Shown: positions 43,551 through 52,702 of the stretch, piece by piece | How positions within the stretch are numbered: position 1 is the stretch's first letter | Layout: the number at the start of each line of letters is the position of its first letter | Assembly (NCBI GenBank): GCA_902771595.1 | Contig: CACXXH010000003.1 | Location: 1-64,000, forward strand | DNA length: 64,000 nucleotides | Direction of reading: 5' to 3' | Source: Fibrobacter succinogenes | GTDB lineage: Bacteria > Fibrobacterota > Fibrobacteria > Fibrobacterales > Fibrobacteraceae | Position numbers and translations under genes: made by a program | The notes under the pieces: generated by a model | What the model saw: the letters and a program-made list of their open reading frames with translations, nothing else | Database searches by the model: none | Told to the model about the DNA's origin: nothing

Positions 43551-44437
43551 TGGCGAACTTCCACGAACGTCTTGAACAGCGCATCGCTGCTTGCGGGAAC
43601 CCGGTTTGCCTGGGCATGGACCCGGTGCTCAAGCTGATTCCCCTCGAAGGCAGTGCCGAAGAGAAGATCAAGCGCTTCTACCTCGACATTCTGGAATGCG
43701 CCCTGCGCCGTAACGTGCAGCCCGCCGTGGTGAAGCCGAACAGCGCTTACTACGAATGCGTGAGCGTGCAGGCGATGCTCGTGCTGCAGGAACTCATCGC
43801 CGCTTACAGGAGCGCCGGCATTCCGGTGGTTCTCGATGCGAAGCGTGGCGATATCGGCAAGTCTAGCGCCGCCTATGCGACTGCCGCCTATGACGTTTAC
43901 AAGGCCGACGCGGTTACGGTTTCGCCCTGGATGGGTTCTGATTCCGTTGGCCCGTTCATCCGCGAGAATTCCGAGAACGGCGCGTACGTGTTGCTCCGCA
44001 CGAGCAACAAGGGCGCCCACGATTTCCAGGACATGAACGTTGTCCGTAGCGACGACCCGCGCGACAATGCGCAGGCTTTCTATTCCGTCGCTGACAAGAT
44101 TATGGAATGGGACGGCTCCCTCGGTTACCTGGGCGCTGTCGTCGGTGCGACGCACCCCGAAGAACTCGAGCAGATTACCGCCTACACGGTGGCCAAGAAG
44201 CACGAAATCCCGTTCCTCATTCCGGGCGTGTCCATTCCGGGCGTTCCCGGCGGTCAGGGCGGTGACGCGAAGACTGTGCTTACTGCGATCGCGAATGGCG
44301 GTGGCAAGCGCAAGTTCCACGTGCTCAACAGCTCCAGCGGGCTCAATTTTGCCTGGCAGCGCAACAACACTCCGGCGAACTTCGCGAACGATTGCATCGA
44401 CGCGCTGGAACGCCTCGCCGAGGCCTGCGCGTTCTGA
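43550..44437 (+). CDS. pyrF: Orotidine 5'-phosphate decarboxylase (type 2)
   Basis: Converts OMP to UMP, last step of pyrimidine synthesis. 295 residues, matching the longer type 2 (mycobacterial/Myxococcus) form. The catalytic Asp-Lys-Asp array is in LDAKRGDIGKSSAAYA near residue 95; the N-terminal CLGMDPVL and the late PGVSIPGVPGGQGGD are also typical. The start codon overlaps the methyltransferase stop (TAATGG) behind GGAGG. Confidence 0.94.
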   Translation: MANFHERLEQRIAACGNPVCLGMDPVLKLIPLEGSAEEKIKRFYLDILECALRRNVQPAVVKPNSAYYECVSVQAMLVLQELIAAYRSAGIPVVLDAKRGDIGKSSAAYATAAYDVYKADAVTVSPWMGSDSVGPFIRENSENGAYVLLRTSNKGAHDFQDMNVVRSDDPRDNAQAFYSVADKIMEWDGSLGYLGAVVGATHPEELEQITAYTVAKKHEIPFLIPGVSIPGVPGGQGGDAKTVLTAIANGGGKRKFHVLNSSSGLNFAWQRNNTPANFANDCIDALERLAEACAF

Positions 44438-44450
44438 GTTCATAGTTCCG

Positions 44451-44534
44451 AGTTCTGAGTTACTAGTGATGCTGTTATGAAAAAGCTTCTTGACATTAGA
44501 AATTCTAGTAACCAGGAACTATTAACTAGTAACT
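44451..44534. repeat. Dispersed palindromic repeat in the pyrF downstream gap
   Basis: AGTTCTGAGTTACTAGT (44451-44467) faces an inverted relative at 44502-44534, so the pair could fold as a hairpin across the gap. The second copy, read on the minus strand, is nearly identical to the sequence at 60686-60714, showing that this is a dispersed repeat family. Confidence 0.65.
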
Positions 44535-44545
44535 AATAATTACTT

Positions 44546-45424
44546 ATGCGCTTCTTGATTCCCATAGTTCTTGCCGTTGCGGTCATCGCGCTCGCCTTTA
44601 ATTTGGCGAAGCCGCTCCCCGGCACGAACTTTGACGAATCCTTCTTGCCTAAGGCGTCGTCGGTGAAGTACGTCGCCGCCGGCCACGATGCTTCGGTTGC
44701 GGGCCTCTTCTGGATAAAGGGACTCACCGAACTGGGCGAAAGCTACCTTACCGGCAAGGAATACGCATATCTGGGCCATGTGGCGAACTTGTGCACCGAA
44801 CTGGACAGCCTGTTCTACACTCCGTATTACTTTATCAGTGGGGTCACGCCCATCGATGCCCCGGACACTTCCGACTTGGTGGTGCTTCGCAGGGCCGTTC
44901 GCGTGTATCCCGAAAAGTGGCGAATCGCCGTGAGCCTTGCGCTTCGGCTTGCGAATGGGCCTTACCCCGACAAGCAGGCGGCTGCCGACGTGATGCGTCC
45001 GTATTTCGACAGCAAGGATACGACCATGCCGGAACATATCCGCATGATGTATCGTTCGTTCGAACTGGACTTGGAGCAGACGGAAACGGCAGTCGAGATG
45101 ATTTTGAACGACGTGATGCAGCCGCGGTTCAAGAAGTTCCGCAAGAGTTTCTGCAACAAGACGTTCCGCGCTCTCGGTTACGGTGGTTACGGGTCTGTGA
45201 GCGGGCCGGATTCTACCGTCTATAAAGATATCGAAAAGACCATCGACGCTTTTGCCGATGGCAAGATTCCCCCGCGTTATGCTTACGCTCACCTGCTTTC
45301 ATTGAAGAAGGTGGAGCCCGCGAAGACTGAGGAACCTGCCGCCGCAGAAGAGCCTGCCGCTGAAACCGGCACGGACAAGGCCGCTGATTCGACAAGTGCC
45401 GCTCCGGCTCCCGCAGAGAATTAA
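44546..45424 (+). CDS. Membrane-anchored protein of unknown function
   Basis: 292 residues. One N-terminal helix (FLIPIVLAVAVIALAFNLA) anchors a soluble part that looks helical and repeat-like (LCTELDSLFYTPYYF..., RRAVRVYPEKWRIAVSLALRL), similar to TPR-type scaffolds. The C-terminus is a low-complexity Ala/Glu/Pro tail. I do not recognise a family. It lies 109 nt after pyrF across a dispersed repeat and converges with the TPR gene on the other strand. Confidence 0.65.
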   Translation: MRFLIPIVLAVAVIALAFNLAKPLPGTNFDESFLPKASSVKYVAAGHDASVAGLFWIKGLTELGESYLTGKEYAYLGHVANLCTELDSLFYTPYYFISGVTPIDAPDTSDLVVLRRAVRVYPEKWRIAVSLALRLANGPYPDKQAAADVMRPYFDSKDTTMPEHIRMMYRSFELDLEQTETAVEMILNDVMQPRFKKFRKSFCNKTFRALGYGGYGSVSGPDSTVYKDIEKTIDAFADGKIPPRYAYAHLLSLKKVEPAKTEEPAAAEEPAAETGTDKAADSTSAAPAPAEN

Positions 45425-45428
45425 AAAT

Positions 45429-45455
45429 GCCGGTTTTGACCGGCTTCTTTTTTTT
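45429..45455. terminator. Bidirectional terminator
   Basis: GCCGGT-tttg-ACCGGC (45429-45444) has a T-rich run on the right for the plus strand and, read on the minus strand, ATTTTTAATT after the hairpin. It sits between convergent genes. Confidence 0.8.
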
Positions 45456-45466
45456 ACGAATTTGAA

Positions 45467-46237
45467 TTATTCCCCGCAGCGCTTCGCGTTGTTCGGGAGT
45501 CCCATCAGTTCGAATGCGTTCTTGCAGCGCAGTTTCAGGTCGGCGGCAGCATCTGCCGGAGTGCCTTTCAGGAGCGAACGATGGTAAAGGATTGTCGCCG
45601 TCATGTACGGGACGTTGTTCTTGATGGACATGGCTTCGGCCGCCTGGTAGAGCGAATCCGCTTCGCGCTTGCCCTGCAGGTCTGCCATGCGGGCTGCCGT
45701 CCAGGCGTAGAACCCGCCCTTCTTGCTTGTGCGCTTGCCGACCATCTTGAGCGATTCTTCGGCATCGTCGTTCCGGCCCTTGGCTGCCTGCGCGATGGCG
45801 CATTCGGAATAGAACGAAGCCTGGAGTGGTTTGTCGGAGTCGCTTACGGAATCGGCGTCCGCAGAATTGCACACCTTGAGCGCCTCGTCGAAGTTGCCCT
45901 GCGCGTTGGCGAGCGCAGCCTTGCCCTGGAGGAGCATCAGGTTGGTGTTCTTGTCGAGAATCTCGGGACGTACCTGCGAAAGCAGGGTGTCGGCCAGTTC
46001 GAAATCGAGGCTCATCGTGCGGACTTGCGCCATCGCCATGAGCACGCGGCCTTCGGAGCGCAGGTCCGCTTCTTTGCGGCTGGCGAGGAGTGCGCGTTCC
46101 AGCTGCCCGTAGCCCTTCGCGAACTTGCCCGCGTCGAGCGAACGCTGGGCGCGGGACGAAAGGATGCCCGACTCGGAGGCGCTTGCGATTGTGGCAAGCG
46201 AAAGCAGTGCTGCGATGCCGAACTTGCGCATTACCAT
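45467..46237 (-). CDS. Periplasmic TPR protein downstream of MlaD
   Basis: About 256 residues with a Sec signal (MRKFGIAALLSLATIASASES). The rest is alpha-helical with TPR-like units (ALANAQGNFDEALKVCNSAD, ADLQGKREADSLYQAAEAM). Two nearby ATGs are possible: 46237 has GGAG 5 nt upstream; 46231 overlaps the MlaD stop as TAATG. Coupling to the MCE gene suggests it serves the same lipid-transport complex. Confidence 0.78.
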   Translation of the reverse strand: MVMRKFGIAALLSLATIASASESGILSSRAQRSLDAGKFAKGYGQLERALLASRKEADLRSEGRVLMAMAQVRTMSLDFELADTLLSQVRPEILDKNTNLMLLQGKAALANAQGNFDEALKVCNSADADSVSDSDKPLQASFYSECAIAQAAKGRNDDAEESLKMVGKRTSKKGGFYAWTAARMADLQGKREADSLYQAAEAMSIKNNVPYMTATILYHRSLLKGTPADAAADLKLRCKNAFELMGLPNNAKRCGE

Positions 46238-47238
46238 AGGGTCTCCACCATGAACGGCACGGAATCCTTGTTCGGCATGTTCCTGCGGATAATCCACACG
46301 TTCGAAATGCCCGTCATCAGGTCGTCGGCGTTCTGCAGCGTCTGTTCCGTAGTTTCCATGAAGTCCGAAAGTCCGGAGGTGACCTGGCCGACATCCTTCA
46401 GGAGCCCGTCGACCTTTCCGATAGTCGTATCGATGTTGTTCATCATGCCGTCGACGTTGTCTATGAGGCGGTCGACTTTTCCCGGGAGGGGCTTGAGGTC
46501 GGTCATCATGCCGGAGACGTCGTCTGCGATACCGTCTACGCGGTGCAGTAGCGGGGGCATGCTGCCCTGCAGCGTATCGACGAGGAGTGCCGCCTTGCGT
46601 ATGGCGTTCTTGCCTGCGAGCGTGATGTCGTCGAGGCGGATGAGCTGGCGGTTCAGGTTGTCGTAGAGCCCGCGCGACCCGAACAGGGCGCCAACCGTGG
46701 TTCCCGTGTCCATGGCCATCGCCACGAGCGTATCGGCTGCATCGATAAGGAGGTTCACGCGCCCGAGGAGCTCGTTGGCCGTTTCGAGGACGGTTTCGAT
46801 GTCTTGTGCCCTGCCGGGCGGGAGGAAGTCTCCGTCTTCAAGGATGCGGCCCTTGCCACGGTTCACGTCGATGTTGATGACGCGCGCCGAAATCAGGTTC
46901 TGGTCGCGGATGGCGAATACCTGGGCGCTGTCGGTAATCCAGTTCTGGAACTGCTTGCGAATGGTGAACTCCATATGCACGCCGTTCGCTTCGATTTCCA
47001 TGTCCGTAATCTGGCCCACGTCGACGCCGCTAATTTGTACGCGAGTGCCGGGACGCAGGCCGAGCGCCTTTTCGAATGTACTGTGAAGTTTGTATTCCTC
47101 GACACCGATCATGCCGCTGGTAAAAAGCTTGGTGTAAAGGACGAGCCCGAAAATCATGACGGCAACTGTGAAGAACACGCCGACCAAAAGGCCGGAAATT
47201 TCCATCCAGTTGATTTGCTTGACGGGCTTGATTATCAT
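46231..47238 (-). CDS. MlaD/MCE-domain protein
   Basis: 335 residues. One N-terminal membrane helix (LLVGVFFTVAVMIFGLVLYTKL) precedes an MCE domain (LGLRPGTRVQISGVDVGQITDMEI, MEFTIRKQF...ISARVINIDVNRG). The C-terminal 170 residues are amphipathic helices with coiled-coil character (MMTDLKPLPGKVDRLIDNVDGMMNNIDTT in segments). MCE proteins form hexameric rings that carry phospholipids between membranes with an MlaE/MlaF ABC unit, which is not in this window. TATATT lies 8 nt before the start, without a Shine-Dalgarno. Confidence 0.88.
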   Translation of the reverse strand: MIIKPVKQINWMEISGLLVGVFFTVAVMIFGLVLYTKLFTSGMIGVEEYKLHSTFEKALGLRPGTRVQISGVDVGQITDMEIEANGVHMEFTIRKQFQNWITDSAQVFAIRDQNLISARVINIDVNRGKGRILEDGDFLPPGRAQDIETVLETANELLGRVNLLIDAADTLVAMAMDTGTTVGALFGSRGLYDNLNRQLIRLDDITLAGKNAIRKAALLVDTLQGSMPPLLHRVDGIADDVSGMMTDLKPLPGKVDRLIDNVDGMMNNIDTTIGKVDGLLKDVGQVTSGLSDFMETTEQTLQNADDLMTGISNVWIIRRNMPNKDSVPFMVETLW

Positions 47239-47246
47239 ACGTAAGA

Positions 47247-47252
47247 AATATA
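47247..47252 (-). promoter_or_regulatory. -10 box of the MCE operon
   Basis: TATATT on the minus strand, 8 nt before the ATG at 47238. No Shine-Dalgarno. Confidence 0.4.
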
Positions 47253-47321
47253 TAAATTTTTATTTTCAATGAGCACAACGTATTTTTTCTTTTTATTTTA
47301 AAAGGAAAAATGGAGGTTTTC

Positions 47322-48554
47322 ATGGATTTTTTCAAATTCTTGAACGAGTCGGTGACTCCGTTCCATACAGTTGATTGCCTAAAACATATTTTTCAGGAAT
47401 CCGGGAACGGGCGGTTTAGAATTTGGGAACGAGGCGGTATGCTTATTGTTGCCTTGCAACCACCTAATGGAAAGGCTCATGCGGGATCCAGGTTCAGGAT
47501 TGTCATGGCCCATACCGATTTCCCGGCGCTCAAGATTACACCGAACCCGGATCTGCGGACGGCGGGAATCCAGACCCTCCATCCCGAAATTTACGGTAGC
47601 CCGATTTACACGAGCTGGTTTGACCGTGACCTGGGATACGCGGGAATAGTCCTGTACGAGTTGAACGGGAAAATAGAGAATACGCTTATCCGGAGCCAGG
47701 AACTCGTCCGCATTCCGCAGTTGGCAATCCACCTGAACCGCAACGTGAATCAGGATGGCCAGAAGGTCAATCCGCAGACCGACCTGAATGCGCTGTGGTC
47801 TTCGCGTGAAGGCGCCAGGTTTGTCGACGCGTTGCTGGCTCAATTGCCCAAGGGAGCGCGGCTGCTTGATTTTGACATCCAGCTGTTCGATGCGCAGCCC
47901 GCACAGTATGGCGGCCTTGATAAAGAATGGGTTTTCTCGAGCCGCCTGGACAATCTTTCCAGTTGTCATGCTGCTGCTATGGGTTTGATGAACGCTAGTG
48001 ATAGCTCCGATTTCAAGGTAGCGTGCTTCTTCAATAACGAGGAAGTCGGTTCCCTGACGCGCGAAGGTGCTGCAGGAAATTTCCTCAAGAGCGTCCTGGA
48101 TCAGATGCTTGCAGAAAATGGTCTGTACCAAATTGGTAATCCCAAGATACCCTTGGACAAGTTCTTCTCGGAATCTCATGCTATCTCCTTGGACATGGCC
48201 CATGCCGAGCACCCGAATTTCCCGGAGAAGTCGGAACCGAATCACGCCCCGATACTCGGCAAAGGAGTTGCGCTTAAGATAAATTCGCAAAAGCGCTATG
48301 CGAGCGACGTATTCTCGAGCGCATGGTTCAAGACGCTCTGCAGCGGGGTGGGAGTCCCGTTCCAGACATTCGTGATGCGTAACGATATTCCCTGCGGTTC
48401 TACTGTTGGTCCGATGGTTTCTGCGGCGCTCGGCATTCCGACCGTCGATGTCGGCGAGCCCATGCTCAGTATGCACAGCATCCGCGAAATGACCGCTGCC
48501 CAGGATCATAAAGACCTAGAGAAACTGATTTCCTACTACTTCCGGAAGGCTTGA
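47322..48554 (+). CDS. M18-family aminopeptidase
   Basis: About 410 residues, the usual size for M18 aspartyl aminopeptidases. Metal and catalytic segments are visible: FRIVMAHTDFPALKI, SSRLDNLSSCHA, CFFNNEEVGSLTREGA, SLDMAHAEHPNF and a final GEPMLSMHSIREM. The N-terminus FLNESVTPFHTVD also fits. A cytosolic, dinuclear-zinc peptidase releasing N-terminal residues (often acidic). Start chosen at 47322 for GGAGG 5 nt upstream. Divergent from the MCE gene and closed by a terminator. Confidence 0.9.
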   Translation: MDFFKFLNESVTPFHTVDCLKHIFQESGNGRFRIWERGGMLIVALQPPNGKAHAGSRFRIVMAHTDFPALKITPNPDLRTAGIQTLHPEIYGSPIYTSWFDRDLGYAGIVLYELNGKIENTLIRSQELVRIPQLAIHLNRNVNQDGQKVNPQTDLNALWSSREGARFVDALLAQLPKGARLLDFDIQLFDAQPAQYGGLDKEWVFSSRLDNLSSCHAAAMGLMNASDSSDFKVACFFNNEEVGSLTREGAAGNFLKSVLDQMLAENGLYQIGNPKIPLDKFFSESHAISLDMAHAEHPNFPEKSEPNHAPILGKGVALKINSQKRYASDVFSSAWFKTLCSGVGVPFQTFVMRNDIPCGSTVGPMVSAALGIPTVDVGEPMLSMHSIREMTAAQDHKDLEKLISYYFRKA

Positions 48555-48561
48555 TTTTTGC

Positions 48562-48592
48562 GGGCTATCCTCTTTGAGGGTAGCCCATTTTC
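48562..48592 (+). terminator. Terminator after the M18 gene
   Basis: An 11-bp stem (48562-48572 with 48576-48586, one G-T pair) and 3-nt loop, then ATTTTCT. Confidence 0.8.
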
Positions 48593-48605
48593 TATATGCT
48601 ACGTG

Positions 48606-48681
48606 TTGTAGTATATAGAAAGAATTTTTTGCAATTTGTGTAAAATATTTGATAATTCGTCTAAAAACGCATATTTTGTAG
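48606..48681 (+). promoter_or_regulatory. Paired TTGTAG elements upstream of TIGR02147 copy 2
   Basis: TTGTAGTATATAG at 48606 and TTGTAGTGTAGA at 48676, 70 bp apart. The same paired arrangement, 71 bp apart, precedes copy 3 at 52755 and 52826. Shared sequence in otherwise different promoters suggests a binding site for a common (perhaps self) regulator. Confidence 0.5.
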
Positions 48682-48693
48682 TGTAGACGAATG

Positions 48694-48699
48694 TATATT
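48694..48699 (+). promoter_or_regulatory. -10 box of TIGR02147 copy 2
   Basis: TATATT, 7 nt before the ATG at 48707; no Shine-Dalgarno. Confidence 0.4.
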
Positions 48700-48706
48700 T
48701 GGCTTG

Positions 48707-49537
48707 ATGAAATCGGTATTTGAATATTACGATTACCGCAAGTATATGCGTGAGTTCTACGAAGAACGCAAGCGCGTTTCCGTCTTTTCGTGGAGGGAGT
48801 TTTCGAGGCTTGCGGGTTTTTCTTCACCGAACTACATGAAGGTCGTATGCGACGGCAAGAGCCGCTTGAGCAAGGTGGGTGTGGCCCGCGTGGCGGCGGC
48901 TATGGGGCTGGTCGATTACGAGAAGGAATATTTCGTTCTGCTGGTCGATTATGCCGAGGCTTCGGACGAAGAAAAGAAGAAAAAGGTCCTTGCGCGTATT
49001 CGCGAACTGTCGAAGGAATACAGCGTCAAAATGCTTGATGGCGATACGTACGCGTATTTCGAGTCGTGGCTTAATCCCGTGTTGCGAGAACTCGCCCCGA
49101 TGAATCCCGGAGCGAAACCTTTGACGCTTGCGCGGATGTGCTATCCGAAGGCGAGCGCTACGGAAGTCCGCGAATCCTTGGATTTTATGGTCCATGCGGG
49201 AATTCTCAAGAAGAAAGACGAACACGTGTACGAGCAGGCGGAGAAGATTATTTCCGCAGCCTCGGAAATAATGCCGCTTGCGATTCGCTCCATGCACCGG
49301 CAGATGGCGAAGTTCGCCGGTGATGCCGTCGATGCAATTCCGAGGTCGAAACGCAATATTACGGGCGTGACATTGGCGATTACGCAGGCGGAATACGACC
49401 GTATCGTCGTGGAACTCGAAAATTTTCGACAAAAAATATTGAGCATTGCAAGTGGAGTGAAGGCGGGCGAACAGGTTTACCGACTTAACTTGCAGTTTTT
49501 CCCGTTGACTCGGCCGAAGGGGGAATTAAATGAATAA
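48707..49537 (+). CDS. TIGR02147/DUF4423 family regulator, copy 2
   Basis: 276 residues. The N-terminal VFEYYDYRKYMREFYEERKR and the helix-turn-helix-like FSWREFSRLAGFSSPNYMKV are the family hallmark; the C-terminus (RNITGVTLAITQAEYDRIVV, ending YRLNLQFFPL) is DUF4423. It is nearly collinear with copy 3 at 52879 and clearly closer to it than to copy 1. Start placed at ATG 48707, just after an in-frame TTG. It overlaps the lipoprotein gene by 8 nt (ATGAATAA). Likely a transcriptional regulator of its own operon; function inferred. Confidence 0.86.
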   Translation: MKSVFEYYDYRKYMREFYEERKRVSVFSWREFSRLAGFSSPNYMKVVCDGKSRLSKVGVARVAAAMGLVDYEKEYFVLLVDYAEASDEEKKKKVLARIRELSKEYSVKMLDGDTYAYFESWLNPVLRELAPMNPGAKPLTLARMCYPKASATEVRESLDFMVHAGILKKKDEHVYEQAEKIISAASEIMPLAIRSMHRQMAKFAGDAVDAIPRSKRNITGVTLAITQAEYDRIVVELENFRQKILSIASGVKAGEQVYRLNLQFFPLTRPKGELNE

Positions 49538-50384
49538 GTTTGCGCTGATTTTGGTGCCCGTTCTTTTTGCCGCAGCGATGCTTGCGTCGTGCTCGGATAT
49601 GAGTTCCGAGAAGATGACCGGGGCGACGACGGAACCGAACGATATTGCCCGGGAACAGTCTAGCTCCACCAGCGAAACAGGAAATGGTTTGGGAGATACG
49701 ACCGGAGTCAAGTATTCTTCGTCGGCAAAGAGACTCTCCAGTGCCGCGATGATGATATACTCCAGTTCCTCGGATCAGGGGGATACACTGCTCCAGCCTA
49801 TTTCGGATGTGATAAAGACGGCGTGTGACAGCGTCTTGGCGAAGTTTGATTTAGTTACATCGGGAACGGCGCAGGATACCGGTTCTTCTCAACCGAGCAC
49901 GTCGTCTTCGCATACGGCCTACAACTTCCAAACGGAGAGGGAAGCTTTCTACGAAGAAAACGGCTGCTATGTGAGTATATATGAAGGAGAGGCCGGCGTA
50001 CGCTATCTTCCTTCTCGAACGGGCGCCTATATTGAAATGACGAGCCTTGTTTATGCCGAAGAAGGAGTCGTGTTGAGGCTGCTCAACAGTTACTATACGG
50101 ATGGATCCTGCGAATCGGACTACAATGCTTTCCGTACGAAATGCGAAGGAGAACTCGGTGTGTTCAAGGATTACAAGAACGGAAAGGGCTGTTCGCAGAA
50201 CCAGAAATTGGAACTCGCATGCGCATATGGCGCAGATTTTAGCTCGACGCGCTCCATGCTCCAGAGGGAGGCTAATCTTTACAAGAGGGATTGTGAAGGC
50301 GGGGCTCCCGAGAATCAAGTATGCGGTGTCCACTGCCGGGTCATAGACAACGTGAGTTCTTGCGATACGGTCTGTAGCGATTAG
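49530..50384 (+). CDS. Cys-rich lipoprotein coupled to TIGR02147 copy 2
   Basis: 284 residues. Lipobox LASC, then a Ser/Thr-rich linker containing KMTGATTEPND, then a Cys-rich domain with ACDSVLAKFD, CYVSIYEGEAGVR, CESDYNAFRTKCEGELGVF, KLELAC and LQREANLYKRDCEGG, ending CDTVCSD. The same blocks in the same order occur in the lipoprotein at 53699, so the two are paralogs. Even cysteine spacing suggests disulfides on the cell surface or in the periplasm. Its Shine-Dalgarno (AAGGGGGA) lies inside the regulator gene. Function unknown. Confidence 0.75.
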   Translation: MNKFALILVPVLFAAAMLASCSDMSSEKMTGATTEPNDIAREQSSSTSETGNGLGDTTGVKYSSSAKRLSSAAMMIYSSSSDQGDTLLQPISDVIKTACDSVLAKFDLVTSGTAQDTGSSQPSTSSSHTAYNFQTEREAFYEENGCYVSIYEGEAGVRYLPSRTGAYIEMTSLVYAEEGVVLRLLNSYYTDGSCESDYNAFRTKCEGELGVFKDYKNGKGCSQNQKLELACAYGADFSSTRSMLQREANLYKRDCEGGAPENQVCGVHCRVIDNVSSCDTVCSD

Positions 50385-50460
50385 TAACTAAAGAACACAA
50401 ATAATATTCTAGCAGCCCCTGATAGTTTTCAGCGGGCGTTATTGAGTGGTGATTTTTAAG

Positions 50461-52209
50461 ATGGTTAGGATGAAAATTTTTAGAAAACCGGAAATATATT
50501 GCGTTTTGGTATTGATTCTTTCCTTGTGGGGAATGCTGGAATTTTTCCCAAAGATTGAAAATGTCCGGTTGGTTCGGGACACCGCTACGCAGGAATCGTC
50601 TTTCCCGTTGCTGATGAAAATGGAGAAGGGGGAAAGGTTCAGCGTGGAATTCGATGTCAAAAGCAGACTTTCGAATTACGACCTGAACATAATTCCGGAT
50701 GACTGTGCGGAGATTGTCATCGTTAACGGCAGCATGGTCGACCTGAACCATATCCAGGGCAATTGCAACTTTGCGAAGGGTTTCGTTTTGCGCGATAGCG
50801 TAACAGCTCCTTACAAGGTCGGGGACAAGACGCATTATTCCTTTTATCTGATAAACAACGGCGGTGACGCAGGGCTGAACGTGCTCGTGAAGCAGGCGTC
50901 GTTTTTGCCGGTTGTTCTGTATGTCCTGATCGTCTTGTCGCTTGCCTCGCTTTGCCTTTTGCTCGCCCGGCGGCTCGGGCTTGGTTGGGGGCTTGCCATC
51001 GTCATCTTCGCCGCGGTCGTTTTGAGGATGGCGTTCTTTATAAATGCTTCGTATAAGACGTTCTCGTACGACGTGGAGGGCCACATTGGGTATGTGCAGT
51101 ACATTGTCGAGAATCATTCTATACCCGGAGCCGATGATTGCTGGACGTGCTACCACCCGCCCGTATACTATGTCGCTGCGGTGCCTTCGTATCTTATCGG
51201 CGAGTGGGTCGGGCTTCCGGGCACGGCGGGCTTGCAAGCGTTTAGCCTTGTGCTTTCGATACTGACGCTCTTTTTCGGGATGCTTTTCTTGCGGAATTTC
51301 TTTTCCGGGAAGGCGCTGGGAATTTCGTCTGTCTTGTGGGCGTTCTGGCCCGTGATGATTCTCGTGTCGCCCCGCATAGGTAACGACCAGATGTTCTACA
51401 TGCTGCATATGCTTTGCATGTGGTGCGGGATGAAGTACATCAGGGATGGTCGGGGGCGGTTCCTGATTGTCGCCGTGATTGCTACCGCGCTTGCGATGTG
51501 GACCAAGGCGACCGGCTTTGTGACTCTCGGGACGCTTGTCTTGTTTATGGCTTGGGGGTACTGGGTGAACGTGCGTGGCCGCAAGGTCAAATGCTCCGAA
51601 CTGGTGGCCGCGGGAATGTTCTTGGCGCTGGTCGTTGCCGTCGTGTTGCAGCGCCTGCTTGGCGATAGCGGCCTGGTGGGCAATTCAGGCGGGCTGAATG
51701 GTCAACTGAAAGTCAGGAGCGAGCTGTTCAACTACATATTCTTTGATTTGAAAAATTTCGTGACAAGTCCGTTTACTAGCGCATGGAACGATGATTTCGG
51801 ACGCATGTATTTCTGGAATTACGCTTTCAAGACATCGCTCTTTGGGGAATTTGAAATGCTGCGGAGCGTGGTTGGCAGGAACTTCGCGACATTGCTGAGC
51901 TGCTCTTTCCTTGGCCTTTTAATTTATGCGTTGCGCGGTTTCTGGAGAACGAAATTGCAGATGGTTCACTGGTTCCTGCTGTTGCAGGGGGCGGCCTTTA
52001 TTGCCGCGCTGATGTTCTTGCGCATCACGCATACGTATGCGTGCAGCAACGATTTTCGCTACATATTGCCCGCGGTCATCTGCTTTGTCCCTTTCGTGGC
52101 GCAGGGGATAACGTGCGAAGGGGCGTCTGTCAAGTGGAAAGTGCTCGGATACGCCTTGGTTTCGGGTTTTGTTTTGTGTACGGCCATATTGTTTATTCTT
52201 ATCATGTGA
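50461..52209 (+). CDS. GT-C membrane glycosyltransferase-like protein, paralog A
   Basis: About 582 residues, 10-13 membrane helices. After the first helix comes a 110-residue extracytoplasmic beta domain with IIPDDCAEIVIVNG and a second Cys in GNCNFAKGF. The transferase core has the acidic loop FSYDVEGHIGYVQYI, DDCWTCYHPPVYYVA and SPRIGNDQMFY, then a late CSNDFRYILP. These resemble ArnT/PMT-type enzymes that use polyprenyl-phosphate sugars. The same motifs occur in the gene at 56194. It follows the lipoprotein by 76 nt. Donor and acceptor are unknown. Confidence 0.8.
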   Translation: MVRMKIFRKPEIYCVLVLILSLWGMLEFFPKIENVRLVRDTATQESSFPLLMKMEKGERFSVEFDVKSRLSNYDLNIIPDDCAEIVIVNGSMVDLNHIQGNCNFAKGFVLRDSVTAPYKVGDKTHYSFYLINNGGDAGLNVLVKQASFLPVVLYVLIVLSLASLCLLLARRLGLGWGLAIVIFAAVVLRMAFFINASYKTFSYDVEGHIGYVQYIVENHSIPGADDCWTCYHPPVYYVAAVPSYLIGEWVGLPGTAGLQAFSLVLSILTLFFGMLFLRNFFSGKALGISSVLWAFWPVMILVSPRIGNDQMFYMLHMLCMWCGMKYIRDGRGRFLIVAVIATALAMWTKATGFVTLGTLVLFMAWGYWVNVRGRKVKCSELVAAGMFLALVVAVVLQRLLGDSGLVGNSGGLNGQLKVRSELFNYIFFDLKNFVTSPFTSAWNDDFGRMYFWNYAFKTSLFGEFEMLRSVVGRNFATLLSCSFLGLLIYALRGFWRTKLQMVHWFLLLQGAAFIAALMFLRITHTYACSNDFRYILPAVICFVPFVAQGITCEGASVKWKVLGYALVSGFVLCTAILFILIM

Positions 52210-52252
52210 TGCGAAAGTGTTTTTTCGACAAGATTTATTAAATTTAAGTTGA

Positions 52253-52702
52253 ATGGTTTCTGCTGTCGTGACATCGCTGCGCAATAGGTTCCCGAGGGGT
52301 TCTCTCGCGGGGCAGTTCCTCCGTTACCTCGTGACGGGCGGGCTTGCCTTCGTCGTGGATTTCGGCCTTTTCGCGCTGTGCCTGTATGCGTTCGGGTGGC
52401 ATTACCTGCTTGCGAATTTGGTAGGCCTTGTCGCGGGCCTCGTGCTCAATTATGTCATGAGCATCGTGTGGGTGTTCACCGCCTGCAGGCGGACGCTCGA
52501 AAAGCAGAAAACCGTGGAATTTTTCTTGTTTACTCTGGTGGGGATAGCCGGGGTCGGCATTAACGAGTCGCTCATGTGCCTGATGGTCGACGGGCTTTCG
52601 CTGAACGAGATGCTCTCCAAGATGGTGGCCGCGGTTCTCGTGCTCATGTGGAATTTCGGAGCGCGAAAACTCATGCTTTTCCGCGGAAAGAAGCCGGCCT
52701 GA
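52253..52702 (+). CDS. GtrA-family membrane protein
   Basis: 149 residues with four membrane helices. FLRYLVTGGLAFVVDFGLFAL and the mid-segment NYVMSIVWVF are GtrA signatures. GtrA-type proteins are thought to flip polyprenyl-phosphate-linked sugars across the inner membrane, supplying GT-C enzymes such as those on either side. Start ATG lies 8 nt after TAAATT with no Shine-Dalgarno, so it probably has its own leaderless promoter. Confidence 0.88.
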   Translation: MVSAVVTSLRNRFPRGSLAGQFLRYLVTGGLAFVVDFGLFALCLYAFGWHYLLANLVGLVAGLVLNYVMSIVWVFTACRRTLEKQKTVEFFLFTLVGIAGVGINESLMCLMVDGLSLNEMLSKMVAAVLVLMWNFGARKLMLFRGKKPA

